A model generated the notes under the pieces. That model worked only from the letters and a program-made list of their open reading frames with translations. It was not told where the DNA came from and searched no databases. The position numbers and the translations under genes are program-made. Below are positions 1 to 10,445 of a stretch of DNA of 35,000 nt, piece by piece. The number at the start of each line of letters is the position of its first letter. Within the stretch, counting starts at the first letter, position 1. Source of the stretch: Symbiodinium natans (Eukaryota > Sar > Dinophyceae > Suessiales > Symbiodiniaceae); the NCBI GenBank assembly GCA_905221605.1, contig CAJNDS010002137.1, positions 429,231-464,230 of the forward strand, in the 5' to 3' direction.

Positions 1-1640
1 ATGACGTTGCAAACGGTCGTGGAGGTCTGCGTCTGCTCTACAAATGCAAAGCTTTTGTCCTGACTTGGCAGGGGAATCGGGAAGGCCTTCACCAGACCTT
101 TGCCCTGGAGCTCCGTGCCACCAAGACACCAAGTTCTGCAGAGCAGCCGCGGAAGCTGGCGGAGCTGTTGGCGTTCATGCGGAAGGTCTCCTTGATGTAG
201 GCGCCGCCGCCGCCGCCGTTCATGCCTGGGCAGGGGCGCAGTCCGTTTCGGACCCGAACGGCCAGTTTCTGACTGAAAGTAGACGCGATTGAATTGTCTA
301 ACTGGATTGTTTCACCATAATTTCCTGATAGCTATGGGCCCGTCAGCTGCTTTCAGAACCCGTGAAAGCACCCACAAAAACAGACCCAAGCTTGCAAAGC
401 TGGGTGGCGTGGCAAAAGAAGCCGATCTGCTTTGCCTGCCCTCGGAAAGCTCGGATGCACAGCCCCGGGTGCATTGCCAAGGCACTAGACGCCGTGCAGT
501 TGTCGAAGTCCGCCTTGCTCTGCTCTAGGAGGAAGCTTTTGGCATGCAGGCCGCCACCTTCGCCAGCTTCAAAGAAGGAAAACTCCACAAAACTCCGTGC
601 CACTGGATGCCTCGCGAAACTTCTGCTCTGCGCAGCCTCCCTTGCGCCCTCAGAACTCAAGAGCAAGCCCCTCTCTGTGATCCTTACGTCCCCAAACGCC
701 CAATGCATCCCGATGCCCTTGAGGGTCACCCACCGCCCAGCTATTCAAGGATGCAGGCATTTCAGGAGCTTCAGCCTTTAGCCTTTGTAGAGAGCTGAAG
801 GAAAGCATAGCAGCCGGAGAAGGATGCGCAAGGTTTCCCACCCGACGGGGGGCCGAAGGCCTGATGTTCCCCTGCAGTTCTTGAAGGCGATGCTGCTGTT
901 GAAGGCACTCAGGTCCTCCTGCACGAAGAGGGCACCTCCGAGGTTCGAGACCTGGACCTGTGGCAGGAAGTATCCTTTGTCAAATGTGCTTGGCCGTAGT
1001 AGTAGCTTCTTAAGGTGCTCACTGCTCCGCACTTGGGCCACAGCTCTCTTAGCCAGTGATTGTCTCTCACATGCATCGCACTTTGCTTCGGTCTTCACTG
1101 CTCCTGTCCTTTATCTGTCTCTGCCACTAACGGAACGGGTGCAAGACTGTCATCAGGTGGCTCATGATGTGTTGAGTCCCTACTCGCAGCCAGCATGTGG
1201 ATGGTCTTGTGCCAGTCTGCTCCAATGAGCCCGTACGCCCAGCTCGACAAGCCCTTACACCTTGCACCGTGAACGCGGCCAAATCCAAAATCGAAGCTCG
1301 CGCGCGTAGGAGCACAGCCCCAGCGCCGCCTGCTCCTTGCAATTGAGGAAGCTGACTCGCGCGTCGACGAGGGTAAGGTTCCCAAGCACTGTAATGCCTC
1401 GATGCTTTTGAGGCTTGAACCCTCCGTGGTGGGCTGCAGGACTTGCAAAGCAGATCTCTCACGCACAGGCAAGGGGCAGGGTCTATCCAGCTCCTTAGCA
1501 CCTGTGATCTGCAGCTCGCCCTGGAGCACCAAGTCCCCTGCACGGGCAAGTCTACAGCGGCAACAACACAAGTAGATGCCCTTGTCTCTTGCGGGTCATG
1601 AGCTTCCATGCGCAGGCCTCCTCGACCTCGCTTGCATTGG
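1..1640 (-). CDS. Pmp-like beta-helix repeat protein, multi-exon, partial at window start
   Basis: The gene runs right to left and leaves the window at base 1. Exon-like segments each encode one repeat of the type glycine-rich turn, hydrophobic strand, F-x-N/G-C: 1-37, 130-268 (GGGGGAYIKETF then SASFRGCSAE), about 496-590 (GGGLHAKSFLLE then ADFDNCTA), about 855-957 (NLGGALFVQEDL then IAFKNCRG), about 1255-1388 (VLGNLTLVDARVSFLNC), 1502-1537 (GDLVLQGELQIT) and about 1577-1640 (RGGLRMEA). Exon 130-268 is bounded by TCAG on the upstream side and GTGTCT on the downstream side. It ends in phase 1 and joins in frame to 1-37 across a 92-base intron. The GGA-I/L and F-x-N pattern is that of chlamydial polymorphic membrane proteins, and dinoflagellates carry many Pmp-like proteins predicted to be extracellular or cell-surface; location here is inference. 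Introns between the other repeats were not fully resolved, and frame shifts may be present (see findings). Confidence 0.5.
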
Positions 1641-1879
1641 GAAAGGTTCACATACAATCACAACGCCGGCAGAGCCGTGTCTTGGAACACGTATCTGGCC
1701 CAGCTCCCTCACAGTCCTACTCCAACGGGTGTCAACCTCAAGGAGTCCTGCAACAGCCACCCTCCTGCAGATGCCCTCAAATAATTCACGCGCTTCTTAA
1801 ACCCCAAGTGTCTCAAAGGCCCGACACCCGCAGATCCTTAATGCCCGGAGGGCTGAAAACCTCTAGAAAAACTGCGGAA

Positions 1880-1945
1880 GCCTTGGAAGGTCAGCGGCGC
1901 CCCCAGAAGCACCTGCAGGGCGAGCCCTCCGGCACCGACTTGGTT
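1880..1945 (-). CDS. possible further beta-helix repeat exon
   Basis: The minus strand reads VGAGGLALQVLLGAPLTFQG, which has the GG-hydrophobic-F layout of the repeats at 1-1640 and lies just upstream of them on the same strand. It could be an earlier exon of the same gene. A GTGCTT that could act as a donor lies inside the segment, so the boundaries are not fixed. Confidence 0.25.
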
Positions 1946-1999
1946 TTTCCGGGGATGATGGCCCCGGGCCAGGCGTACGACGCCCGCTCGCCCGGTCCA

Positions 2000-2720
2000 A
2001 CGCGCGCTCGCAGGAGCCGTGAAACAACGGCTACACTGCCACCGCGAAAAACCCCTCAAAAACTGGGTCCTTGCAGCGGCCGATGCTTGTACTTGATCCT
2101 TGTTCATCTCTACTGTCATCACTGGTGTTCTTGGATAAGTACTTCCCGCACCGCAGCCCCCACCAGTTCCAAGTCCCCCAACCCCGAAGCTTTAAGCAGC
2201 CAGGAACAGAGAGCTTCGCGAACACAGCATACAGCGCAAAGCACAGGGCAAATCACAGGGCAAAGTTCCGACGGGCAGCTTCGACTGTAGCGGCGGGCAA
2301 TCTTAAGCCAAGGGCTCCCAGTCCGAGTAAAACACGGGCAGTTTCGAAGCTCCGGGCTCGCGCCTGCGCCCCACTCGCACGCCAAGTGCAGGCGCTCAAG
2401 TTGAGCGCCGAGTCCTGGGCTCGGGGGGGGGGGGGGCTTATGGGGCTGGTGGGCTTGCAAACTGTTATCGGCTTGCCAGGTCTACTGCTCTTGTCGCCAC
2501 TCCTCATTGTCCTCATTCTCCGTCTGCGTAGCAAATCAGACTGCAAATTCCAGGAGGGAGGCCTTGCCCACCTGCGGTCCAGGTGCCAACGTGCGGTTGC
2601 CGTCCCCTGGCAGCTCGTCGCAAGGCGGGAGACCAGCCTGCAGGCCACCACGCAATGCTTGCTTTTGTCGACCCAGGGACTCCAATACCCCTTAATTCGC
2701 CTCGGCTTCCTGCCGAGAAG
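2000..2720. other. G+C-rich stretch, coding status unclear
   Basis: Several frames on both strands stay open because the sequence is G+C rich and poor in TA. A minus-strand piece near 2540-2640 (reading CDELPGDGNRTLAPGPQ before a GTGGGC) is the most protein-like, but no family motif is seen. A pure G run of about 12 lies at 2428-2440. Confidence 0.3.
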
Positions 2721-2721
2721 C

Positions 2722-2812
2722 GTCTGGAACAAGCAGACCCGGATCGGGCCTCCTTCCCCCTAACCCACCCCTTTAACCCCTCTGCCCACCCTCTTTCCTC
2801 CTTGGCCCGGCT
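2722..2812 (+). repeat. dispersed repeat, copy 1 (second copy at 31297)
   Basis: TCTGGAACAAGCAGACC is followed by a close match to the segment at 31297-31370, including GGATC, CTCCTTCCCC, a C-rich stretch with ACCCACCC, and a shared TTCCTC/TGGCCCG end. The two copies are in the same orientation 28.6 kb apart. The copies are too short and diverged to tell a transposon fragment from a duplicated exon. Confidence 0.6.
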
Positions 2813-2839
2813 GCCGAGGCGGCGCGCGCAAGCGTTTAC

Positions 2840-3590
2840 AAATTAAGGAAGATTCCTGAAAAAATGTAATAGGGTTCCTTGTATAGGGTTTAAGGAATAT
2901 TCCTTAATTAAGTGGAGTCTCTGGGGAGCCGTTGCTCGAATTCCGGCTTTATCTGCTTTACATCGCGCTTGTAGCTTGTATGTTTGCTGTCGGCTGCTTG
3001 CGGGCTTCGGGTCAAGCGGGTCTCTCCATTCAATTTTTTTGCTGCGGATTGCGCAAATTGCTTGCCGAGCGGCTTGCTCGTGGCTGAGCCATGACTTCAT
3101 CAGGCCTCTGGGCTGCACATCCTGAGCTGCTGTGACAGTGCTTCTCAACAGCATTCTCGAATGGGAGAACTAACCGCACGATGACGCCACAAGTTGCAAC
3201 GCTGCCGCAGTTGCGAGGTAAAGGTATTCTGTTCAAAAGTTCACGTCCGGCACCGAGCGCCGCTTGCAACTTGGGTCTCGCAGCAGATTTCACATCAGTT
3301 CTTCTCCAAGCCAATCGGGAGACTCTGCAGTACCACAAACAGCCTAGTTGGAATCAGCTTCAACCACAGCTTCTCTGTCGTCATCCATGCAACAGAGTCC
3401 AAGCCTTTCCGTACGTGCTCAGCTCTGTTGCCTCAAGCCTCCGCATCCTCCGAAACCAGAGGCCTCTAAACCCACAACCGCTTGATTGAACTTCGCGAAA
3501 CGACAGGTCTCACAAGTTGAGGCAGGAAACGGCCTTCACTTCCAGCTTAGACGCTTTTGCCTCAGCATTGGCATTTCCAGACATGAGCTC
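2840..3590. other. no firm gene
   Basis: Open frames exist on both strands between 3030 and 3490, but they contradict each other and none shows a family motif or a convincing splice pair. A run of three related AAGGAAT/CCTTAATTAA phrases near 2845-2912 is the only local pattern I see. Confidence 0.3.
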
Positions 3591-3598
3591 GTGTGATC

Positions 3599-3832
3599 TC
3601 AGGGGCCCGGAGTTACTGCGGGAGGCTTCAGCTTTCGTGCTTTGGACTTCCGGTGTGTGAGGAAGGCCTTGACCAAGCAGAGAGCGATGCTAAATGCCGC
3701 GCAGAAGTCCAAGCTCGAGTTGGGATGAGCCACGGGCGGCCCGCACTCCCGCATTTTGAGGGTGAATAAGTGAAAAATTGCCAGAACCTTCACTATTCGT
3801 CTCCCCGACTCAGTTAGATTGCAGCGTGACAT
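3599..3832 (-). CDS. unidentified exon with one likely membrane segment
   Basis: This is an open minus-strand segment of 77 codons ending at a stop at 3599. Near its middle is a hydrophobic stretch (DFCAAFSIALCLVKAF) followed directly by a basic cluster (HRKSKARKLK), the usual layout of a membrane helix with its cytoplasmic flank. I do not recognise the family. The start is unknown, since the segment may begin at a splice acceptor. It could be a chance open frame. Confidence 0.25.
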   Translation of the reverse strand: MSRCNLTESGRRIVKVLAIFHLFTLKMRECGPPVAHPNSSLDFCAAFSIALCLVKAFLTHRKSKARKLKPPAVTPGP

Positions 3833-3934
3833 GGCTTGGCGTCATCCCTTCACTCCTTTGCTCTAGACCAAGAAATCGTCCCTAAACACACAAAGCTAGA
3901 GAGCCCCCCCCGACCACAGAACAAGTGAACCAAA

Positions 3935-4110
3935 CGAAGGCAAGTTTGCGGCCTTCCGCGCTGGCGGTGCGATCGCAGGCGCTGACTGCCAAGTTGATGT
4001 ACATGGGAGGTTGGAGGCTGGATCCCGCCAAAACAAGGCCCTTGTCTCAGCCGAATATCCGACCTCACCTTCCATGAACCTTTGGATGGGGTTTGCCGTG
4101 CGCCAAAACC
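3935..4110 (+). CDS. coding-like segment, plus strand, frame ambiguous
   Basis: Two plus-strand frames are open and protein-like over the same bases. One reads FRAGGAIAGADCQVDVHGRL, the other RPSALAVRSQALTAKLMYMG. The second uses more G/C at third positions, as the firmer genes here do. The minus strand is also open. I cannot assign a frame, a splice pair or a family. Confidence 0.22.
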
Positions 4111-4316
4111 CGCAGCCAAGTCACCTCCCCCTCCAAACCCAACCCTCCCACTCAGAGGCTCAGCACCTCAAGCTGCCAGAGATGCTGCTGAGGGCGTAAG
4201 GCGCGCGAGGCCAATACAAGTCCTTGGCAGCCCTCCTCCCGACACGACGCCCACCCCCAACCCTCCATTAGGGTTCGGGGTTTCGGGTTGACTTCATGTT
4301 GCTGAAAATTTTGCAG

Positions 4317-5070
4317 GGAGGAGCTGATGAAGGTGCTTGGAGCACCGGTTTTCTGGGCGACGTGCGCACCAACAGCGTTCCTCAAGAAGTTGAGTGTCTT
4401 CGTGGGGTGGGTTTTCCTTGAGTCTGAGATGCAGGACTGGGGAGGAACTTAAACTGTCAAGCAAGCACCGGTTGCATCCTGTTGCTACGATTCGATTCGC
4501 ATAAACCAACGTCCTCCTATACGCGTCAGACTCCCACTCCCCACAGCCGCGGCTCTCAGAAGGGCCACTGCCCAGGTCGCTAGCGCCATGCTGCAACATC
4601 CCCGTACGAAGGGTGCCCCCGCTGTAAAGAACCAGAGCGCAAGGCCATGGAAATCCCCAAAAACCCTGAAGCCTAAACCACCAAACCTTGACCCAAGTTC
4701 TGCAGGCCGTGTGCCGTTGCAGGGTTTGTGGGGATGAGTGGAGTTGTTCGGAAGAGTGTGCTCTCGACAGACAACGGAGAAGCTCTGAAGCCTGAGCCAC
4801 GCGGCCACGCGGCTGCAGCAGGCATCATGATTGCTGAAAAAAGGACGCCAGGGCTGGTTTTGCGTGGGTTGGGACTGCTCGCGGGCAAGTGAACAGTCTC
4901 GAGTGCTTGAGGCTTGGAAATCTGGGTGCCTCGGCGATTGCGGTCTGAGTCTGACATGTCATCGCTCACTCTACCTCAAGAACTGGTCGCAAAGGAACCA
5001 CTACGACTCCGCGATCACTCGCGGCACCGCAAAAATTTGACAATGGCAAACTACCTGCGCAAGAACGTAA
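4317..5070 (+). CDS. tentative multi-exon gene fragment, plus strand
   Basis: Three plus-strand segments look coding. 4317-4452 follows the acceptor TTTTGCAG and reads EELMKVLGAPVFWATCAPTA, with hydrophobic, membrane-like composition and a TAA at its end. About 4552-4645 follows CCCCACAG and reads RRATAQVASAMLQHPRTKGA. About 4916-5070 contains MSSLTLPQELVAKEP and MANYLRKN and ends before GTAACT. They might belong to one gene that ends at 6060, but the joins are not established and the minus strand is also open over parts of this interval. The family is not recognised. Confidence 0.3.
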
Positions 5071-5598
5071 CTACCAGAATCTGAAATCCCGGTGGAACAC
5101 TCTAAACCCTAAATCCAAACATAGAGCTTGGAACATTGCATTCGGCTTGTTGGGCTTAGCAGCCTGAAAGCATCCAAAGGTCTGTTTGAGCTATGGTGCC
5201 CAGACCTCCTGAAGTACAATGTCATCTGAATAAGCGAAATGGATAGAACCCCATTACAGGAGCTTTGTTTGCCCCCTGCTTGTTTCAATACTAAGCACAA
5301 CAGCAGCTTGAAGTTCAGCTTAGAGGAAATGCTCGGGCTTACAGCTTTACCAGTTTGGCCTTTTGCTACCCTTACCGTCCTATACCAACCTACAGCGTTC
5401 CGATGTATGAGGTTTAGAGTGCTCTAAGGGACTTTCGGGATCCTGGGTTCCAGGTCTGCAAGGGTCAGGGATGGAGCGAGGATTGCAGCACTGAAGATAC
5501 AACGGACCTTTAGCATCGGGACAGTGGCTCCTTCAAAAAAAAAGTCTGCGCTCTGCTGTTGCCACAAAAAGTCTTCCTGCACATCATGCAAGGTCTAC

Positions 5599-5737
5599 CT
5601 GGCTTGCGGTGTTCTGGCCACAAACCTGTCGAGCCCTGCCTCGAAAAGGCCATCTCTTGGGGGCAATGTGGTGAGCAGGTATCGCTTCCTGATCAGATCA
5701 GCTCTGCACTCTTCTGCAACCCCAGTGCCTTGCAGCA
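5599..5737 (-). CDS. unidentified internal exon
   Basis: 139 bases on the minus strand lie between an acceptor TTCACAG and a donor GTAGAC. The single open frame reads AEECRADLIRKRYLLTTLPP and then GLFEAGLDRFVARTP, with charged and hydrophobic residues balanced as in a soluble protein. It starts with two bases of a split codon and ends in phase 2. TTTAGGG heptamers lie immediately upstream in the presumed intron. The plus strand is also open here (HKPVEPCLEKAISWGQCGEQ before GTATCG), so strand is not certain. No family is recognised. Confidence 0.35.
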
Positions 5738-5754
5738 CTGTGAACCGAGTTCCA

Positions 5755-5781
5755 AACCCTAAACCCTAAACCCTAAACCCG
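5755..5781. repeat. interstitial telomere-type tract, CCCTAAA x3-4
   Basis: AAACCCTAAACCCTAAACCC is followed by a variant unit (GAAACCC). This is the CCCTAAA orientation on the plus strand. Confidence 0.9.
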
Positions 5782-5886
5782 AAACCCTTTTTTCGAGCAA
5801 CTGACTTTGGAGGCTGCCGGCAAACGTGCAACTTCTTAGAAGTCACCCTAAACCCTATTCCAACAAAAATCATCTCCCTGTGACAG

Positions 5887-6060
5887 GACATCCCGGAAGC
5901 CTGCGCCATCGCCAAACCATGGCCTCAGTTCGTTCTTTCGCTATGTGAACAGGCAAGAGAATGTACGGTAGAGTATGCGCAGAATGTGCAGAAAAAACCA
6001 GAATATGCTTTAGGCTTGGTACTGCCGGCTCAGTTTCGTTTGCTGTGCACACTGGACTAA
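5887..6060 (+). CDS. unidentified terminal exon, 57 codons
   Basis: A clear acceptor (CCCTGTGACAG) is followed by 57 open codons and TAA at 6058-6060. The product contains IPEACAIAKPWPQFVLSLCE and ECTVEYAQNVQKKPEYALGL. It begins in phase 0. The residue mix suggests a helical soluble protein, and I do not recognise it. The minus strand over the last 50 bases is also open (see the entry at 6010-6293). The upstream partner exon is not established; candidates lie at 4916-5070 and 5595-5680. Confidence 0.42.
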   Translation, partial: DIPEACAIAKPWPQFVLSLCEQARECTVEYAQNVQKKPEYALGLVLPAQFRLLCTLD

Positions 6061-6293
6061 TGGCTCGTACCCCCCACCCTCTCTGACCCCGGCAACACTG
6101 CCAATTCCCAGCACAGCTGTTGCAGCTTGGAGACGCTTCTTGGCAGCTTCCAAGGCTGTGCATCAGACTTGCAAAACAGCATGATGCAGGGGTTAACGCT
6201 TCAGGCAGGACGTATCTCGGAACTGATAGCTTTCCTGCTGATGCCGCCGCTCGACTAGGTGCCCGACTGTGTGCCAAGGCACCTGCTGCTGCC
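6010..6293. other. region open and protein-like on both strands
   Basis: On the minus strand, after GATGCACAG, a frame reads LEAAKKRLQAATAVLGIGSV and continues to TAA at 6010-6012, inside the plus exon 5887-6060. On the plus strand, a frame from about 6093 reads AQLLQLGDASWQLPRLCIRL and ends at a TGA near 6291. Either may be real; both together would be convergent overlapping genes. I cannot decide from composition. Confidence 0.3.
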
Positions 6294-6319
6294 TGAACCC
6301 GCAAGGTCAGTAGCAAGAG

Positions 6320-7230
6320 ATGCGTTTATGCCTCTTCCGACTCTTGCCATGCTCAATCAGCGAAGGAGGCTTTTGGCATCAACTTCTCTGCTTTCAGGCA
6401 CGTCGTCACGGCTCTCTGTACATGAAATATAAGATTGTTGACCACATCCGGCGGATGATTGCGCAATGCCACAGTGTGACCAGCAGCATTCACGCACGTT
6501 CCCTATTGCACATGCGGGGCGCCCGCCGTGCTGAGACCCCAGAAAGCACAGAAAGCATTGCACACAAGCTACCGTAAGAGGGCGAATAGGCTTGACAGCT
6601 TCTCACGCCTATCTTCACTGCTGCTGCCTTCCTGCGGAATTTGCACCCCTTCTCCGAAGCGAATCTGGAGCGGACGCAGCGTCTCCTCCCAACGTTGTGT
6701 AGTGTCTGTGGCATTAACCACTCCATCCACGTTCTTGGTCAGGTCTTACAAGTATATTGAGACAATACCTAAAGAACAAGAAAAAGCCAAACCGCAGTGC
6801 TGATTTTCGTGAGTCAAGCTTCCATTTCGAGCTCGCGCAGACTTGTAGGCAAGCACTTTGCCAGCTTGGCTGCGCTCTCCAAGCTGAAGTCGCACATCGC
6901 AAAGCCCAGCTTCAAAGACCTCGCAATCAGGGAAGGAAACGAAAGACTGCTTGTTTCATGCCTGCACGGCCACTGACTGCGAGTTGCAGCCCAAGCGGCT
7001 GCACTTTCAAAGGTTGGATTGCTCCACAGAAGGCTTGGACAAAGCGTGCTTGGTTTGATCCCGGCTCGTAGAGGGCACTGCAGTGGAAGCGAAGCGTCTG
7101 CAACAAGGGAGGGAATTTAATCTCTTTTGCTCCACAAACAGTTTTCCACTCGAGCTCCAAGTCCAGGTGAGCCTGAGCTGCTTAGGATCGCAGAAGTCTT
7201 AAACCATGCAACTGAGCGCTTCTTTGCGGC
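6320..7230. other. no gene I can support
   Basis: Short open frames exist on both strands, but none has a splice-bounded, family-like or strongly biased reading. No repeat or RNA gene is visible. Confidence 0.35.
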
Positions 7231-7232
7231 TC

Positions 7233-8621
7233 TCAGTCTCTCTTGCGCAAACTGCCAAACTGCAGCCCGTCCCAACACCGCAGTAGTTGCGACCACGCGG
7301 CAAGCCCCGCCGGCAACTTACGAAGCAAGGTTTCGATGTTCTTCGGTGCAAGCTGAGAGCAGCCATCGATGTTCAACTTGAAGGACGTGAGGTTGCGGGG
7401 CAAAGCGGCCGACAGCACATCCATGGTTGGCCCAGAGAGGTCAGAGTTGAAGAAGCTCAAGGACAAGTCCGTGATGTTGGGCCATCTCTTGGCAATGCCC
7501 GGCACAACCCCGTTCACCTCTTGCGCACGCAAGTCCAGGTGCAGGCGCTGCAAGCGGTGCTGCCTTGACAGCAGGTCTGCGATAGAAGCCAAGCTCCCTG
7601 GTGCGACGTCGCAGGCTGCAAAATTCAACGAGCACTCCGAGAGCTCAGACTGCACTGCCGACAGCACGTCAGATGCAAAGCTCGCATTGGGATTCAGGCG
7701 CGACTCCTCGAAGTCCAGGACGAGGCTCTGCAGCTGGCGCAACTGCGCCAGTCCCGCTGCGAAAGCCCTGCCCAGGCCTGGGTGCTTCAAGTCGAGCTGT
7801 GTCATTCTGACCTCCAGCTGACGAAGCTGTGGTGGAAAGCTTTGGACCACTTGAACGAGGCCTTTCCCTGTGCAGTCTCCGTTGTTTTCCAAGTCCAAGA
7901 CCAAGGACTCCAATCCAGCATTGCCTTTGATCACTGCACCCAAATGTGGCAAATCTTTCTTCGAGAGCACCTCCGCCAAGCCCAGGCGAAGATGCTTCAA
8001 GCATCGGGGCACCGCTTTCAGGAAAGCGGAGAGGTCCCCCTCCAGCATCATGTGGAAGTCCACCGCCAAGCTGGATAAGTTTCGTGGAAGATTTTGGGCC
8101 ATTACCTCCACGACTCCCTCCTCCATATTCATAGCCAGGCTAAGAGAGTCGAGCGTGCTGGGAAGGCTTCTCATGAGTTCTGTCTGGAGTTCCTCATCGT
8201 GGCAACTCATGTCCAGGGAGAGCTTCTTAAGGTTCCCGAGCTTCGTAGTCAGAACCTTCAACGCTTCTTCGCTGATGCTCTCCCTTTCTCTGCAGTACCA
8301 CTCGACCTTGCTGAGCAGCAGGTCCAGCGACTGCAGGCCAGACGGGATTCGAGCAAAGAGTGCTTTGCAAGCTGCGTCACATTTCCTAAGTTGTGTTTGA
8401 GCCCTTGGAAAATGATTCATGAATAGTTCCCTGACAAGGGAAAGAAGGGAAACTTAAAAAGACTTTCCCAAAGCACAACCCAGCTTCTTGATCTTCTTGA
8501 GGGAGATCTTCTCCTCGAAGACCTGCCGCCAAAAGCTGTCATGGCCACTCTCACTCGCCAGGAAGCAGCGGCAGGCCCTTGACACTGCAGCAATTCGAAA
8601 TACCTCAGCTGTCTTGGCCAT
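7233..8621 (-). pseudogene. F-box-like / leucine-rich-repeat protein with one in-frame TAA
   Basis: The frame starting at ATG 8621 reads FRIAAVSRACRCFLASESGH and then FWRQVFEEKI, which matches the C-terminal half of an F-box (V-S-R-x-C-R-x-F-L ... W-R). It meets TAA at 8456-8454 and then continues in the same frame, open, from 8453 to the stop at 7233. The downstream 395 codons from ATG 8420 are leucine-rich repeats of about 28-30 residues, pattern LPxxLxxLxLxL (for example SLPSTLDSLSLAMN, NLPRNLSSLAVDF, ALPRNLTSFKLN). F-box/LRR proteins are substrate receptors of SCF ubiquitin ligases. Either the TAA is a nonsense mutation, or translation begins at ATG 8420 and gives an LRR-only protein. The N-terminal half of the F-box would lie on an exon I have not found. 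Confidence 0.65.
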
Positions 8622-8863
8622 CCACACTTACACTCCATACCAAAGAAAGTGTTACGGGGATTGTAGCCGTGGCCCTTTACAGAAGGGACTGTGTGGAGGT
8701 TTCGCTTTTCTGTGTATAAAGCGGTAGTCAGAAAACACTTTGCCCACCACTTGAATACTTACAACTACAGACCCGCAGTGGGACGACCGCCACCTTTCAC
8801 TCCACCTCTCTGTGCACATGTCACCACCTGCCATGTGCACTTACATGTGCGGAATCCTGCAAG

Positions 8864-8986
8864 TAGTATGTTGTAGAGGCAAGCCGCGCCCAATCCCAGA
8901 GGCTTGGCCAGATGCGCGAACGCATTCAGGAGCCGCCCCTCGCCTTTGCTGAATGGCCCCGGCTGCTTCCCGCGAAGGCGGCGCAT
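8864..8986 (-). CDS. possible first exon upstream of the LRR gene
   Basis: From ATG 8986 the minus strand reads MRRLRGKQPGPFSKGEGRLL, continuing NAFAHLAKPLGLGAACLYNI, with strong G/C preference at third positions until about 8870, where coding character fades. It lies 240 bases upstream of the F-box-like exon on the same strand and could be its first exon. No family is recognised. Confidence 0.3.
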
Positions 8987-8989
8987 GGC

Positions 8990-9890
8990 CCGGAGCTACA
9001 GCTGTCAGCTGCGTCGGCTACAAATACACAAGATCGTCTTCTATACTTTTTTGCAGAAGGCTACCAGTCTATAGGGTCTATAGTCTAGGAGAATCCACTA
9101 TGTAGAGAGGCTGTTGAGCCGGGGCAGTGGGTCGCCGCACCCTTTGAAAGACTTTTTCACAAAAGAAGGATGCAGGCAAGCAAAGTGCAACAAGCTACGC
9201 CTGGAATCACTGCCAGTACTCGGTGGCCTGACGTCACTGAGGCCGGATGCTGCCGGTGATGCCCTGCAGGTCTGGATGTGGGAGGTTCAGGGTTGAATCC
9301 AAGGGCGGCAATTCTAAGAAGAAGCTTCTTAGGTCAACAGGTGGAGGAGGTCCGGCAGCCCCCTCAGCAGAGTACTAGAAGAAGGCATGCGGCGCGTTTG
9401 GGGCCGTGAAACGCTCGTTAAATTTTGAAAAAAGTCCCCAAATCACCAAACACTACACACCTGGAAGTCCCCACAGCACAACAAGCCCAACCCTAGCAAC
9501 CTCAGCCAAAACAAAGAGCGAAATCCCTAAACTCAAATCTAAACTTTGCGTCGTTTTTGCTTGGCCAATCGAGTCCTTATCGTTTAGGGTATCAAGCGGG
9601 CCACAACCTAGATAAGCCCTTTCAACAAAAGGCCCTAAGACGCCTGGGTCTAGGGGCCTTATTGGGTTTTCAGAACCCCCGCCCCCACAAGAAACCAAAA
9701 ACTTCAGAGAGTCTAGGGTTTTGAATAGGCAAGGCCCCAAAAACACACCTGACAAAAACAGCCCCTAAAGCACGCAGATGCCCTGAACCGGGCTCCAGGC
9801 GCTCAAAGCCCGGAGTTCCTTTTCAGGGATCTCAGCGCAGCCAAGGGCAGCGAAGCTGCGATCCCCGCTTCTTTGCGCCTCCAGATTTCG
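8990..9890. other. non-coding stretch
   Basis: I see no supported gene. The sequence holds degenerate CCCTAAA-like phrases (AACCCTAGC, CCCTAAAC) and several TAGGG words; near 9060-9100 there is a short CTATAGGG/TCTATAG repeat. Confidence 0.5.
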
Positions 9891-9895
9891 GGTGT

Positions 9896-10050
9896 TGGTT
9901 TAGGGTTTAGGGTTTAGGGTTTAGGGTTTAGGGTTTAGGGTTTAGGGTTTAGGGTTTAGGGTTTTGGGTTTCGGGTTTCGGGCTTAGGGTTTAGGGTAGT
10001 CCAGGCATACAGGCTTAGGGGTTTCGGGTTCAGGGGTTTGGGGGCGCTTA
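9896..10050. repeat. interstitial telomere-type array, TTTAGGG about 9 units plus degenerate tail
   Basis: From 9898 to about 9962 the plus strand is an uninterrupted run of TTTAGGG, about nine units. It then degrades into TTTTGGG, TTTCGGG and CTTAGGG variants up to about 10050. TTTAGGG is the telomere unit of plants and of dinoflagellates. This is the longest perfect array of that unit in the window. Confidence 0.95.
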
Positions 10051-10445
10051 GGGTTTGCAGCTGTTTTCAAAACGATCGAGTTCAGGTGGGTTTCTTGGAA
10101 GGTTTTCAGGGCTTCTAGGGCTTCGAGCAGGGCTCAAGGGCCTGGTTCTCTTGAGTTTCGAGTCTCGCTTGGGGCCTGAGGGGTTTACATCTTGGTTCTG
10201 CTTGCCTTCAGGAGGGCACCAAGCAAGGTTGCACTTCCGGTGCCAAACCCTAAGACCCTAAAGCGCACTTCCCTCCAAAAGGCATACCATAGATCAACCC
10301 CCACATTGTGCTGCAGCAGTCGGGGCTTGAGAGGCTGTTGGTGGATCCCAAGCTGCCAGGGAAGTTTCGGGTTGTAAGTTACTGTTTGACTCATCTAACG
10401 ATGTTTGCTCAGCCGACAAGAAGAGCTTCCAGGCACAGCATTCTG

